From a virus, in IMG/VR virus record IMGVR_UViG_3300044734_000056, positions 1 through 49,027 of that record: 49,027 bases of DNA, one strand, 5' to 3'. The translations under genes and the position numbers were made by a program. Within the stretch, counting starts at the first letter, position 1; every line of letters begins with the position of its first letter. This document shows positions 20,702 through 27,541 of this stretch, one piece after another. The notes below the pieces were generated by a model. The model ran no database searches. It was not told the origin of the DNA and saw only the letters and a program-made list of their open reading frames with translations.

Positions 20702-21729
20702 ACGCCCCCGCCGACCTCCTCACCCGCCTCATCGCGGCCGGGACGCCGGCCGGGCTGGTGGCGGAGGTCGCGCTCGCGCTCGGCCGGGCCGAGGCCGTGC
20801 GCGAGGAGGCGGAGGCGCTGCGCCGGGCGGACGAGGCGCGGCGGGAGAAGCTGCGCAAGGCCAATGCCGAGCGGCAGCGCGGCTTCCGCGACCGTACCCG
20901 TAACGCTCCGTCACGCGTGACAGCCGTTACCGGGCGTGACGAGGCGTTAGTCACGCCCGGTCACGCCGCCGCCCCCCCTATTGAGAATATTCTTACCCCC
21001 CCGTCCCCCACTGACATTGCTATCGCAACGTCAGTGCCCCCGGCGGGGGCCGACGACGGGAGCGCGGATCGAAAGGTTCGAGGTAACCGACCCGCCCCGC
21101 CTCCCCACAAGCCCCGGAAGCGCGCCGTCGGCAGCCGCATCGCCGACGACTGGACGCCGCCGCCCGTCGATCAACTCCCCCTCGAGGTCCAGGTGCTGGT
21201 CCGGCAATGGCCGTCCGGCGGCTACGAGATGACCGCCCTCGCCTTCCACAGCCACTGGCTTTCGGAAGGGCGGGCGATCGGGGCGAAGCGCGACTGGCCG
21301 CGGACATGGGTCAAGTGGATCATCGGCGAGAATACGGCGATGATCCGGGCCAAGCGCGCCGGAGCGACGTTCGTCGGCGGCGGTGGAACGTCGAGCTCGC
21401 CGGAAGCAGCCGAGAAGGCGCGGCTGGAGGGGCAGGCGTTCGAGGCGCTGCAGCAGCGGGAGCACGATGAGGTGCGCGCCTTCCGGAAGCGGCTGCGCGG
21501 CGAGATCGGCGAGCGGACCTATGACGGCTGGCTGCGGCCGACGTTCATACGGCTCGAGCAGGGCGGCACCGACGACGACTGGCGCGAGGTGACGGTCTGC
21601 GCCGGCAGCCAGTTCATGCTCGACTGGATCCGTGAGCATTTCGCCGAGCGCCTCGCGGCCGGCCTCCGCGAGGCGCTCGGCATACCGGTGCAACTGCTCT
21701 GGGAGCGGACGCTGAACGACACCTCCTAA
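20698..21729 (+). CDS. phage replication protein with DnaA-N-like C-terminus
   Basis: 343 residues, TTG start at 20698 overlapping the previous stop. Residues about 30-65 are a charged coiled coil. Residues about 80-145 are a Pro-rich linker encoded by the repeat-rich segment at 20907-21036. Residues about 148-215 (DDWTPPPVDQLPLEVQVLVR, WPRTWVKWIIGEN) resemble phage O-like replication proteins. Residues about 262-335 (FRKRLRGEIGERTYDGWLRP, VTVCAGSQFMLDWIREHFAE) match the DnaA_N-type helicase-interaction domain. It probably recruits host DnaB to the phage origin. No helicase or helicase loader is recognised nearby. Confidence 0.75.
   Translation: MNAPADLLTRLIAAGTPAGLVAEVALALGRAEAVREEAEALRRADEARREKLRKANAERQRGFRDRTRNAPSRVTAVTGRDEALVTPGHAAAPPIENILTPPSPTDIAIATSVPPAGADDGSADRKVRGNRPAPPPHKPRKRAVGSRIADDWTPPPVDQLPLEVQVLVRQWPSGGYEMTALAFHSHWLSEGRAIGAKRDWPRTWVKWIIGENTAMIRAKRAGATFVGGGGTSSSPEAAEKARLEGQAFEALQQREHDEVRAFRKRLRGEIGERTYDGWLRPTFIRLEQGGTDDDWREVTVCAGSQFMLDWIREHFAERLAAGLREALGIPVQLLWERTLNDTS
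20910..21036. other. candidate replication origin inside the replication gene
   Basis: Five copies of GTCACGC (either strand: 20910, 20915, 20934, 20950, 20960) include an 11-bp inverted repeat CCGGGCGTGAC/GTCACGCCCGG (20930-20960). They are followed by the only AT-rich patch nearby (TTGAGAATATTCTTAC) and a hairpin CACTGAC...GTCAGTG (21009-21036). Iterons plus AT-rich DNA inside the initiator gene copy the lambda O/ori layout. Confidence 0.6.
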
Positions 21730-21781
21730 CGGGATTCACGGCGGCGGGGAACGGGGTTCGAACGAAACGAGGAGCGGGATC

Positions 21782-21988
21782 ATGATTACGGCAAATTTGG
21801 GCGACGCGCTGAGGATCGAGTTTGCTGTCGGGCTGGGCGCGCTGACGCCGCAGGACGAGGCGTGGGCGGCCGAGCGAGTCAACGAGGGCTTTCGGGTGCG
21901 CGACGTGCAGCACGTGCTCTCGCGGCGGCTGGCGGCACGCAATGCCGGCGAGGATACGGACAGGACCGGCGCCCCGGCGGCCGCGTAG
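21782..21988 (+). CDS. hypothetical protein
   Basis: 68 residues from ATG 21782 behind GAGGAGCGGGATC: LRIEFAVGLGALTPQDEAWA then AERVNEGFRVRDVQHVLSRR. Probably two or three helices. No family recognised. Confidence 0.6.
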   Translation: MITANLGDALRIEFAVGLGALTPQDEAWAAERVNEGFRVRDVQHVLSRRLAARNAGEDTDRTGAPAAA

Positions 21989-22014
21989 AGGGTTGGGGTT
22001 GAGGAGTGCGTGCA

Positions 22015-22893
22015 ATGGCGAGGAAGCGGGCGGGGCGGGCGGCGAAGCCGGGCAAGCGGACGAAGAGCGGTCGGCTGAGCGCGGCCGGCGTGGCGCGGCG
22101 GGTGGAGCCCAACGACCGCGTGCTCGCCGTCCGCGACGCCTTCCGCTGGTTCCAGGACGGCAAGGCGGACCAGCAGGTCCACGACCCGATCGGGCGGGCC
22201 TGGGCGGTGGGGCTGCTCGACGGCTTCGGCGCGGACCCCGCCGCGCTGCGCGACGCGGTGCGGACCTATGGCGAGGGCTATTGGTCCTATTATGCCGGGC
22301 TGGGCATCGCGATGGGCGGGTTCGAGGGCGCGTCGCGATCGAGCGGCTCCGGCGCGTGGGCCGACCCGCGCGGCAGGCGCTTCGAGCAGCTCGACGCCGC
22401 GGTGGACGCCGCCGGCGCCTCGTCCGGGAATGGGCGGGCAGTGCGCGACGCGCTGCACAACGTGGCCGTCGACCACCATTGGTTTCCGGACGAGAACCCG
22501 CTCTGGCTCGACCGGCTGATCGTCGAGCGGCGGGTGCTGGAGCGGTCGCGGCGGATGGAGGCGAAGCTGCTGCCGGCCCATGCGCCGGGCATCGCGGGCG
22601 CGTTGCCGAAGCCGGGCGACGCGCCGCGGCTGGCGGCGCTGGCGGCGGCGGCGCTGGCGCTGGTGATGGGCTCGCGGCGGCGGGAAGAGCGCGCGCGGAG
22701 CGGCCCGTCGCTGGCGGTGCTGACCTGCCCGCCGGACCTGGACGAAGTGCCGGCCGGGCACGAGACGACCGATTTCGCACACCACGGCATTGACCCTGCT
22801 TTCGTCGACGAGGAGACGGGGCAGATGAAGGAGATGGACGAGATCGCGGCCATCATCCGCGAGCGGCTTGGGCCTGAGGAGGAAGCGGCGTGA
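22015..22893 (+). CDS. hypothetical protein at end of early operon
   Basis: 292 residues from ATG 22015 with GAGGAG eight bases upstream. The first 30 residues are strongly basic. The core (NDRVLAVRDAFRWFQDGKAD, GRAWAVGLLDGFGADPAALR, YGEGYWSYYAGLGIAMGG) is helical; an Ala-rich hydrophobic stretch and an acidic tail follow. It precedes the tRNA array and the late genes, the position at which late regulators lie in many phages, but nothing in the sequence identifies it as one. Confidence 0.6.
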   Translation: MARKRAGRAAKPGKRTKSGRLSAAGVARRVEPNDRVLAVRDAFRWFQDGKADQQVHDPIGRAWAVGLLDGFGADPAALRDAVRTYGEGYWSYYAGLGIAMGGFEGASRSSGSGAWADPRGRRFEQLDAAVDAAGASSGNGRAVRDALHNVAVDHHWFPDENPLWLDRLIVERRVLERSRRMEAKLLPAHAPGIAGALPKPGDAPRLAALAAAALALVMGSRRREERARSGPSLAVLTCPPDLDEVPAGHETTDFAHHGIDPAFVDEETGQMKEMDEIAAIIRERLGPEEEAA

Positions 22894-22934
22894 CGTCGCA
22901 CTCTGCGACGCGCCGGGAGAGATGTCGTGAGCGG

Positions 22935-23008
22935 TGGTGCCAGCGGTAGGAGTCGAACCCACGTCTTCACCTTACGAAGGGGCTGCTCTGTCGTTGAGCT
23001 ACGCCGGC
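22935..23008 (-). tRNA. tRNA-Thr(CGT)
   Basis: 74 nt with encoded CCA. The acceptor stem GCCGGCG/CGCTGGC has one G-U pair; the T-loop is TTCGACT; the anticodon loop TTCGTAA gives CGT. The anticodon stem is imperfect (mismatches at 27-43 and 29-41), so efficiency may be low. Confidence 0.8.
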
Positions 23009-23010
23009 AA

Positions 23011-23096
23011 TGGCGGACGGTGAAGGGATCGAACCTTCGAGCCTCGACGGGCCTACGGGTTAGCAACCCGCTGCATTGCCACTCTGCCAACCGTCC
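23011..23096 (-). tRNA. tRNA-Ser(GCT)
   Basis: 86 nt class II tRNA with encoded CCA. Acceptor stem GGACGGT/ACCGTCC is perfect; the anticodon loop TTGCTAA gives GCT; a long variable arm (AGGCCCGTCGAGGCT) follows. Only two bases separate it from the tRNA-Thr gene. Confidence 0.92.
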
Positions 23097-23101
23097 GATT
23101 G

Positions 23102-23188
23102 TGGCGGCGGGTGAAGGAGTCGAACCCTCAACCTGTCAGAGTTGGCCTGGTTTTCGGGACCAGTTTGTACCCATCGTAGCCACCCGCC
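23102..23188 (-). tRNA. class II tRNA, anticodon CGA with C33 (tRNA-Ser-like)
   Basis: 87 nt with encoded CCA. Acceptor GGCGGGT/ACCCGCC and anticodon stem CTGGT/ACCAG are perfect, and the variable arm is long as in tRNA-Ser. The loop is CCCGAAA, so base 33 is C instead of the near-universal U, and positions 8-9 are GG. It may be functional with altered decoding or a decaying gene. Confidence 0.7.
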
Positions 23189-23197
23189 GTCCGGCGG

Positions 23198-23284
23198 GTG
23201 CAGCCCGCCAGCTATGTTCGCGTCGTGCTACTGGATGAGATGCGGTACATGGGCGCCTGGTACAGCCGCGAGGCGATCGTGTAA
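23198..23284 (+). CDS. possible 28-residue ORF
   Basis: GTG 23198 encodes MQPASYVRVVLLDEMRYM then GAWYSREAIV. The composition is protein-like and it opposes the tRNA genes, but the ribosome site is weak. The remaining spacer to 23450 holds only the possible promoter and hairpin listed separately. Confidence 0.3.
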   Translation: MQPASYVRVVLLDEMRYMGAWYSREAIV

Positions 23285-23339
23285 AGGCCCCAGGGAACCT
23301 TCCGCCGCCTCGTCCGTTCCCGCGGGTGACGCGATTGCG

Positions 23340-23368
23340 TTGACGCGGCCGGTTTCGCATGGTAGGTC
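23340..23368 (+). promoter_or_regulatory. possible late promoter
   Basis: TTGACG (23340-23345), a 17-base spacer, then TAGGTC (23363-23368). The -35 is good and the -10 weak. It lies upstream of the whole structural gene block, and a hairpin follows at 23409-23431. Confidence 0.3.
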
Positions 23369-23408
23369 TGACGCATTAATTCATCGGTAGGAATTGCGCC
23401 TGCCCCAC

Positions 23409-23431
23409 AAGCCCGCCTTTCCGGCGGGCTT
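23409..23431 (+). terminator. hairpin before the late operon
   Basis: AAGCCCGCC-TTTCC-GGCGGGCTT, a perfect 9-bp stem followed by the moderately T-rich CGTCGTTTCC. It may terminate early or late-leader transcription. Confidence 0.5.
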
Positions 23432-23450
23432 CGTCGTTTCCGGAGGGCCG

Positions 23451-23684
23451 ATGCCGCAGAGCGCGCCCGCCCGCTGGAGCGACGGCTTCGACGGCGACGA
23501 GCTCGGCGTCTTCCGCCTCAAGGACCGCGACTGCGACCCCGATCAAGGGGGTTGCGGCCGGAACGGCTGGAGCGGCGAGCCGCCGCGCGTGGTGCGCGGG
23601 TGGCGGCGCGGGAGCGACACGCACCGCCGCCTCGTCTGCCCGTGCGGGCGCGCCTGGTGGCAGGTCGACGTCGGCTCCTCATAG
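23451..23684 (+). CDS. small Cys/Trp-rich protein
   Basis: 77 residues from ATG 23451 behind CGGAGGG: WSDGFDGDELGVFRLKDRDC then GGCGRNGWSGEPPRVVRG and LVCPCGRAWWQVD. The four Cys (C, C, CPC) suggest a zinc site. First gene of the late block. No family recognised. Confidence 0.55.
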   Translation: MPQSAPARWSDGFDGDELGVFRLKDRDCDPDQGGCGRNGWSGEPPRVVRGWRRGSDTHRRLVCPCGRAWWQVDVGSS

Positions 23685-23709
23685 ATTTCGCCTCGGCAAG
23701 GAGGTGGCC

Positions 23710-23985
23710 ATGGGTGTCGCCTTCGCGCTTCCCGCGACGCCGCCGCGGCGGCTGGCCGTCCGGCCGATCGAGGAGGCGGACCTGCCGCTGGTGCGGCCCG
23801 AGCTGGTCGGCCTGCTCGAGGTGAAGGTCGACGGGCTGGTGCTTGCCCATTGCATCGCCGCCGACGCGGATGCGGGGTTCGCCATTTTCTACCGTGCGGA
23901 CCGGCGCGGGCGGATGCGTCTGGTGCTCGGCAAGCCGCTGCTCGCGTGGAAGCACGGACGCGTCGAGATCGGGTGGAAGTCGTGA
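23710..23985 (+). CDS. hypothetical protein
   Basis: 91 residues from ATG 23710 behind AAGGAGGTGGCC, the best ribosome site in this region. It reads LAVRPIEEADLPLVRPELVG, VDGLVLAHCIAADADAGFAI and a basic end KPLLAWKHGRVEIGWKS; probably a small beta domain. Its stop overlaps the next GTG. Confidence 0.6.
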   Translation: MGVAFALPATPPRRLAVRPIEEADLPLVRPELVGLLEVKVDGLVLAHCIAADADAGFAIFYRADRRGRMRLVLGKPLLAWKHGRVEIGWKS

Positions 23986-23987
23986 CC

Positions 23988-24155
23988 ATGGCGGCGGACA
24001 ACGCGCTGGCCGACAGGCTGGAGGCGCTGGCCGCGGATGTCGGGCGGCTGTCGCCCTCGCGCGGGAACCCGGACAAGTTCTTCGAGGACCGGGACGAGAT
24101 ACGCTGCGCACTCCGCCGGCTGGCGGATGGGCGGCGCTCCAACCACCTCGCCTGA
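23988..24155 (+). CDS. small helical protein before HNH
   Basis: 55 residues from ATG 23988 (GTG 23982, overlapping the previous stop, would add two). LADRLEALAADVGRLSPSRG then FFEDRDEIRCALRRLADG. The final A of its TGA stop is the first base of the HNH gene (TGATG). Short partner proteins of this kind are frequent upstream of phage HNH genes. Confidence 0.55.
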   Translation: MAADNALADRLEALAADVGRLSPSRGNPDKFFEDRDEIRCALRRLADGRRSNHLA

Positions 24156-24475
24156 TGCCGAAGCGCGCGCCGAAGTTCAGCTTCCGGCCACCTGTTCGCG
24201 GAGCATGGCGGCGACCCGGCAAGAACGCGCATCGCAGGGTGCGCGGGCGGCGGGGGGTCGAGGATCGCCGGCGGATCCTGCGCGAGGAGCCGCTGTGCCG
24301 AGACCCGTTCGGTCACCACGCCGCCGCAGGGCAGACCGTGGCGAGCGAAGAGGTCGACCATATCCGCGACGATCTGCCAGACGACCTCTGGGACGCGCGG
24401 GCGAACAAGCAGGCGCTGTGCAAGCCCTGCCACCGCGAGAAGACGAGGCGCGAGGCCGCGGCCGGACGAGTTTGA
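24155..24475 (+). CDS. HNH endonuclease of the packaging module
   Basis: 106 residues from ATG 24155. The N-terminus is basic. The HNH fold is clear: LCRDPFGHHAAAGQTVASEE then VDHIRDDLPDDLWDARANKQ and ALCKPCHREKTRREA, with DHI as the first catalytic His, the Asn, and CxxCH near the end. In HK97-like cos phages an HNH protein next to the terminase is needed for cutting at cos (HK97 gp74 is the model). The gene sits directly before the small terminase, so a packaging role is likely. Confidence 0.88.
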   Translation: MPKRAPKFSFRPPVRGAWRRPGKNAHRRVRGRRGVEDRRRILREEPLCRDPFGHHAAAGQTVASEEVDHIRDDLPDDLWDARANKQALCKPCHREKTRREAAAGRV

Positions 24476-24499
24476 CCGCACCCCCGGGGGTGGGTCAAA
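24471..24499. other. nested palindrome, candidate cos-associated site
   Basis: TTTGACC (24471-24477) and GGTCAAA (24493-24499) flank the perfect 12-bp palindrome ACCCCCGGGGGT (24480-24491), between the HNH and small-terminase genes. The rest of the 176-bp spacer holds an AT-rich patch (24537-24570) and no gene. Confidence 0.4.
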
Positions 24500-24651
24500 A
24501 CTTCCGAGCCGCGATCTCGGACACCGCCGCGGTAGCCAAATTTTTACGTCGTCAATACTCAGGGTAAAAAGTTCCGGGGCTTTGGAACTCGGCGCGAGCG
24601 GCTCCCGCCGCGGTCGGCCGGAGGGGCTCCCGCCGATTCGGAGGGCTCGCA

Positions 24652-25143
24652 ATGGCCGGTGGCAAGGGCGGGCGGCCGCGCAAGGCGCCGCACCTCAAGG
24701 TCGTGACCGGCACCTTCCGGCCGGACCGCGAGCCGCTCGTCCCGGACCACGTCCCCCTCGGCCAGCTCATCGCACCCGCCGACCTCACCTCGGACGAGCT
24801 GCGCTACTTCGGCCAGATCGCCGCCGCGCTCGAAAAGGAAAAGCGCTGCAGCCCGCACCACGAGCCGGTGGTCACCCTCCTCGCCCGCCGCCTGGCGGAG
24901 ATCGAGATGCTCGCCGCCGTCCTCCTCATGGAGGGCGTCACGGTCCAGTCGACCAGCGCCAAGGGCACCGGCAGGAACCGAATCGTCACGGTGATGATCC
25001 GCGCCCGGCCGGAGGTGGCGATGAAGTCGGAAGCGATGCGCCACGCCCAGTCGCTCCTCAACGACCTGATGCTGAGCCCCTCCTCGGCGCTCAAGATCGC
25101 CGAGGGCAAGAAGCAAGCCGCCAACCCGTTCGACGAATTCTGA
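24652..25143 (+). CDS. terS: terminase small subunit, P27 family
   Basis: 163 residues from ATG 24652. It starts MAGGKGGRPRKAPHLKVVTG T, the basic opening typical of P27-type small terminases. Helices follow: LTSDELRYFGQIAAALEKEK, HHEPVVTLLARRLAEIEMLA and MKSEAMRHAQSLLNDLMLSP, then SSALKIAEGKKQAANPFDEF. It recognises phage DNA and regulates the large subunit. Length is normal; position between HNH and large terminase is standard. Confidence 0.9.
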   Translation: MAGGKGGRPRKAPHLKVVTGTFRPDREPLVPDHVPLGQLIAPADLTSDELRYFGQIAAALEKEKRCSPHHEPVVTLLARRLAEIEMLAAVLLMEGVTVQSTSAKGTGRNRIVTVMIRARPEVAMKSEAMRHAQSLLNDLMLSPSSALKIAEGKKQAANPFDEF

Positions 25144-25153
25144 AGGAGCGGTC

Positions 25154-25669
25154 ATGTCTCCCGAACTCGCTCCCGAAAACCCGCGCGACCTCCTCACCGC
25201 GATCAACGCCTGGCAGCGCGAGCACGAGGGGCGTCCGGCGTCGCCGCAGCAGACGGCGATGACGACGCTCTACTCTGCCATCCGCGACCTGCTCCCGATT
25301 CGGGCAGGCGAGTATCGGCCGGTCCAGGTGGACAGCCTTCGCGCCGCCCTCGAGGCCGCCTTTCCCGACCTTCAGCAGCAGGTCTACGAGGCGAACGGCG
25401 CCGAGCATGCGCCGCTCGATCCGTCTGGGCCGCCGCACCGATGGTCGTGCCGGGACCCGCGCTACAATCCGGCGACCGGCTCGCGCCTCGCCATCTTCCT
25501 CGACGGCGTCGGGCAGCGGAAGGTGATCGCCTACGACGTCGCCCTCGGCAAGATCCTTCGCTTTGCCGTCGGCGCCGACGGAAAGCACATCCGCCATCCC
25601 GTCACCAACGCCGTCGTGGAAGAGACCGTCCGCGGCACCGTCACCGTGAAGTGGCGCGAGCGCGGCTGA
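25154..25669 (+). CDS. hypothetical protein between terminase subunits
   Basis: 171 residues from ATG 25154 behind AAGGAGCGGTC. The N-terminal half is helical (PRDLLTAINAWQREHEGRPA, QTAMTTLYSAIRDLLPIRAG); the C-terminal half is beta-like (LAIFLDGVGQRKVIAYDVAL, VVEETVRGTVTVKWRERG). Such insertions between terS and terL are uncommon. Function unknown. Confidence 0.6.
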   Translation: MSPELAPENPRDLLTAINAWQREHEGRPASPQQTAMTTLYSAIRDLLPIRAGEYRPVQVDSLRAALEAAFPDLQQQVYEANGAEHAPLDPSGPPHRWSCRDPRYNPATGSRLAIFLDGVGQRKVIAYDVALGKILRFAVGADGKHIRHPVTNAVVEETVRGTVTVKWRERG

Positions 25670-25670
25670 T

Positions 25671-27380
25671 GTGCCCGAGCCCCGCGACTATGCCGCGATC
25701 GCCGAAGGCTATGCCCGCGACGTAACGGCGAAGCGCATCCCCGCCTGCAAGTGGGTGCGCCTCGCCTGTAAGCGCCACCTCAAGGATCTCGGCCGGCAGC
25801 GGCGCAAGGCTTTCGGATTCCGCTTCGACCCGGAAAAGGCTGCCCGGCCCTGCCGCTTCATCGAGAAGCTGCCCCACACCAAGGGGCGCTGGGCGCGATC
25901 GAAGGAGATGATCCGGCTCGAGCCGTGGCAGGTCTTCCTCGTCGCCTGCGCCTTCGGCTGGCTGAGGAAGGCGGACGGCTTCCGCCGATTCCGCAAGCTT
26001 TTCCTCGTCGTGCCGAGGAAGAACGGCAAGTCGATCCTCGCCGCCGGCATCGGCCTGTTCATGCTGCTCGCCGACGGCGAGTTCGGCGCCGAGGTCTATT
26101 CGGGCGCCACCAACGAGAAGCAGGCCTGGGAGGTCTTCCGCCCCGCGCGGCTGATGGTCGAGCGCACGCCCGCGCTCAAGGCCCGCTTCGGCGTCGAGGT
26201 CAACGCCAAGACGATCTCGGTACTCGGCGACGAGAGCCGCTTCGAAACCCTGATCGGCAATCCGGGCGACGGCCAGTCCCCCAGCTGCTCGATCCACGAC
26301 GAATATCACGAGCATGTCGACGACGGCCAGGTCGACACGATGGAAACGGGCATGGGCGCCCGCGACCAGCCGCTCCAGGTCATCATCACCACCGCCGGCG
26401 ACAGGCTCGACGGTCCCTGCTACGCCGACATTCAGGACGCCCGGCAAGTACTCGAAGGTGTACTTGAAAAGGACGATCTGTTCTTCATCGAATACACGGT
26501 GGACGCCAACGACGACTGGCGGTCGGAGGCGGCGCTCCGCAAGGCCAACCCGAACTTCGACGTCTCGGTCTCCGGCGAGTGGCTGCGCGCCCGCCAGCGC
26601 GACGCCATCGCCACCCCGCGCAAGGCGGGCATCTTCAAGACCAAGCATCTCGACCAGTGGGTCTCGGCCCGTGCCGCTTACTTCGACGTCGAGGCCTGGC
26701 GCCGCTGCCACGACCCGGCGATCCCGGCCAACCCGAAGCTCGCCCTCGCCCTCGAAATCCTCAAGGGCCGCCGCTGCAAGCTCGGCCTCGACCTCGCCTC
26801 GAAGATCGACATCGCCGCGCTCGAATATCTGTTCGAGCCGCTCGGCCCGCGCGCCACCAAGGACGATCCCTACATCCGCATCGGCCGCTACTTCGTCCCC
26901 GGCGACCGGGTGGCGGAGGTCCCGGCCTATGCCGGCTGGGACGCATTGGGCCTGCTCGACGTCACCGACGGCGAGATCATCGACTATGACGAGATAGAGG
27001 CGGCGATCCTCGAGGCGGTGTCAACCTTCCAGGTCGAGCAGGTCGCCTACGATCCGCACCAGGCGACGCAACTGTCGACCCGCCTCGCCAAGGAAGGTGT
27101 GCCGGTCATCGAATACCGGCCGCTGGTGCTGAACTTCTCGGAGCCGATGAAGGAACTGGACGCGCTGATGAAGAGCGTCCGGATCCGCCACGGCGGCGAT
27201 CCGGTGATGGAGTGGCAAATCTCCAACGTCGTCGCCCAGCCCGACAAGAAGGACAACGTCTACCCGACCAAGCCCCGCGAGGAGGCGAAGATCGACAACC
27301 CGGTCGCGCTGATCAGCGCGCTGGGGGTGTCGATGGCGGAGACGGCACCGGCGCGAAGCTTCTGGGAGGAGATGGCATGA
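25671..27380 (+). CDS. terL: terminase large subunit
   Basis: 569 residues from GTG 25671. The ATPase domain shows an adenine-motif-like EPWQ (85-88), Walker A VVPRKNGKS (113-121) and Walker B SCSIHDEYHEH with Asp210-Glu211. The nuclease domain carries acidic blocks such as KLGLDLASKIDIAALEYLFE and a later VAYDPHQATQL. This matches the HK97/Terminase_1 family, which packages DNA through the portal. Length and motif order are normal. Confidence 0.95.
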   Translation: MPEPRDYAAIAEGYARDVTAKRIPACKWVRLACKRHLKDLGRQRRKAFGFRFDPEKAARPCRFIEKLPHTKGRWARSKEMIRLEPWQVFLVACAFGWLRKADGFRRFRKLFLVVPRKNGKSILAAGIGLFMLLADGEFGAEVYSGATNEKQAWEVFRPARLMVERTPALKARFGVEVNAKTISVLGDESRFETLIGNPGDGQSPSCSIHDEYHEHVDDGQVDTMETGMGARDQPLQVIITTAGDRLDGPCYADIQDARQVLEGVLEKDDLFFIEYTVDANDDWRSEAALRKANPNFDVSVSGEWLRARQRDAIATPRKAGIFKTKHLDQWVSARAAYFDVEAWRRCHDPAIPANPKLALALEILKGRRCKLGLDLASKIDIAALEYLFEPLGPRATKDDPYIRIGRYFVPGDRVAEVPAYAGWDALGLLDVTDGEIIDYDEIEAAILEAVSTFQVEQVAYDPHQATQLSTRLAKEGVPVIEYRPLVLNFSEPMKELDALMKSVRIRHGGDPVMEWQISNVVAQPDKKDNVYPTKPREEAKIDNPVALISALGVSMAETAPARSFWEEMA

Positions 27381-27541
27381 AGCGTCTCGCCTCCCTCGCC
27401 CGCGACGCCGCCGGGTGCATTGGCGGCATTCTCTTCTTCCACGGCGTCGACATGATCTACCGCCCGGCAGCCTTCATCGTCGGTGGCCTTCTCCTCGCTG
27501 GCGGGTCGTTCGCCCTCTCGGCCGGCCGGAAGCGCGGCTGA
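27377..27541 (+). CDS. small two-helix membrane protein
   Basis: 54 residues from ATG 27377 (ATGA overlap with terL). Two hydrophobic stretches, AAGCIGGILFFHGVDMI and PAAFIVGGLLLAGGSFALSA, and a basic tail. The next gene starts one base after the stop. Small membrane proteins are common between terL and portal; function unknown. Confidence 0.7.
   Translation: MKRLASLARDAAGCIGGILFFHGVDMIYRPAAFIVGGLLLAGGSFALSAGRKRG

Noticed and set aside
22927-23238. Plus-strand frame across the tRNA array
   Set aside because: It is antisense to three folded tRNA genes and has tRNA-derived composition.
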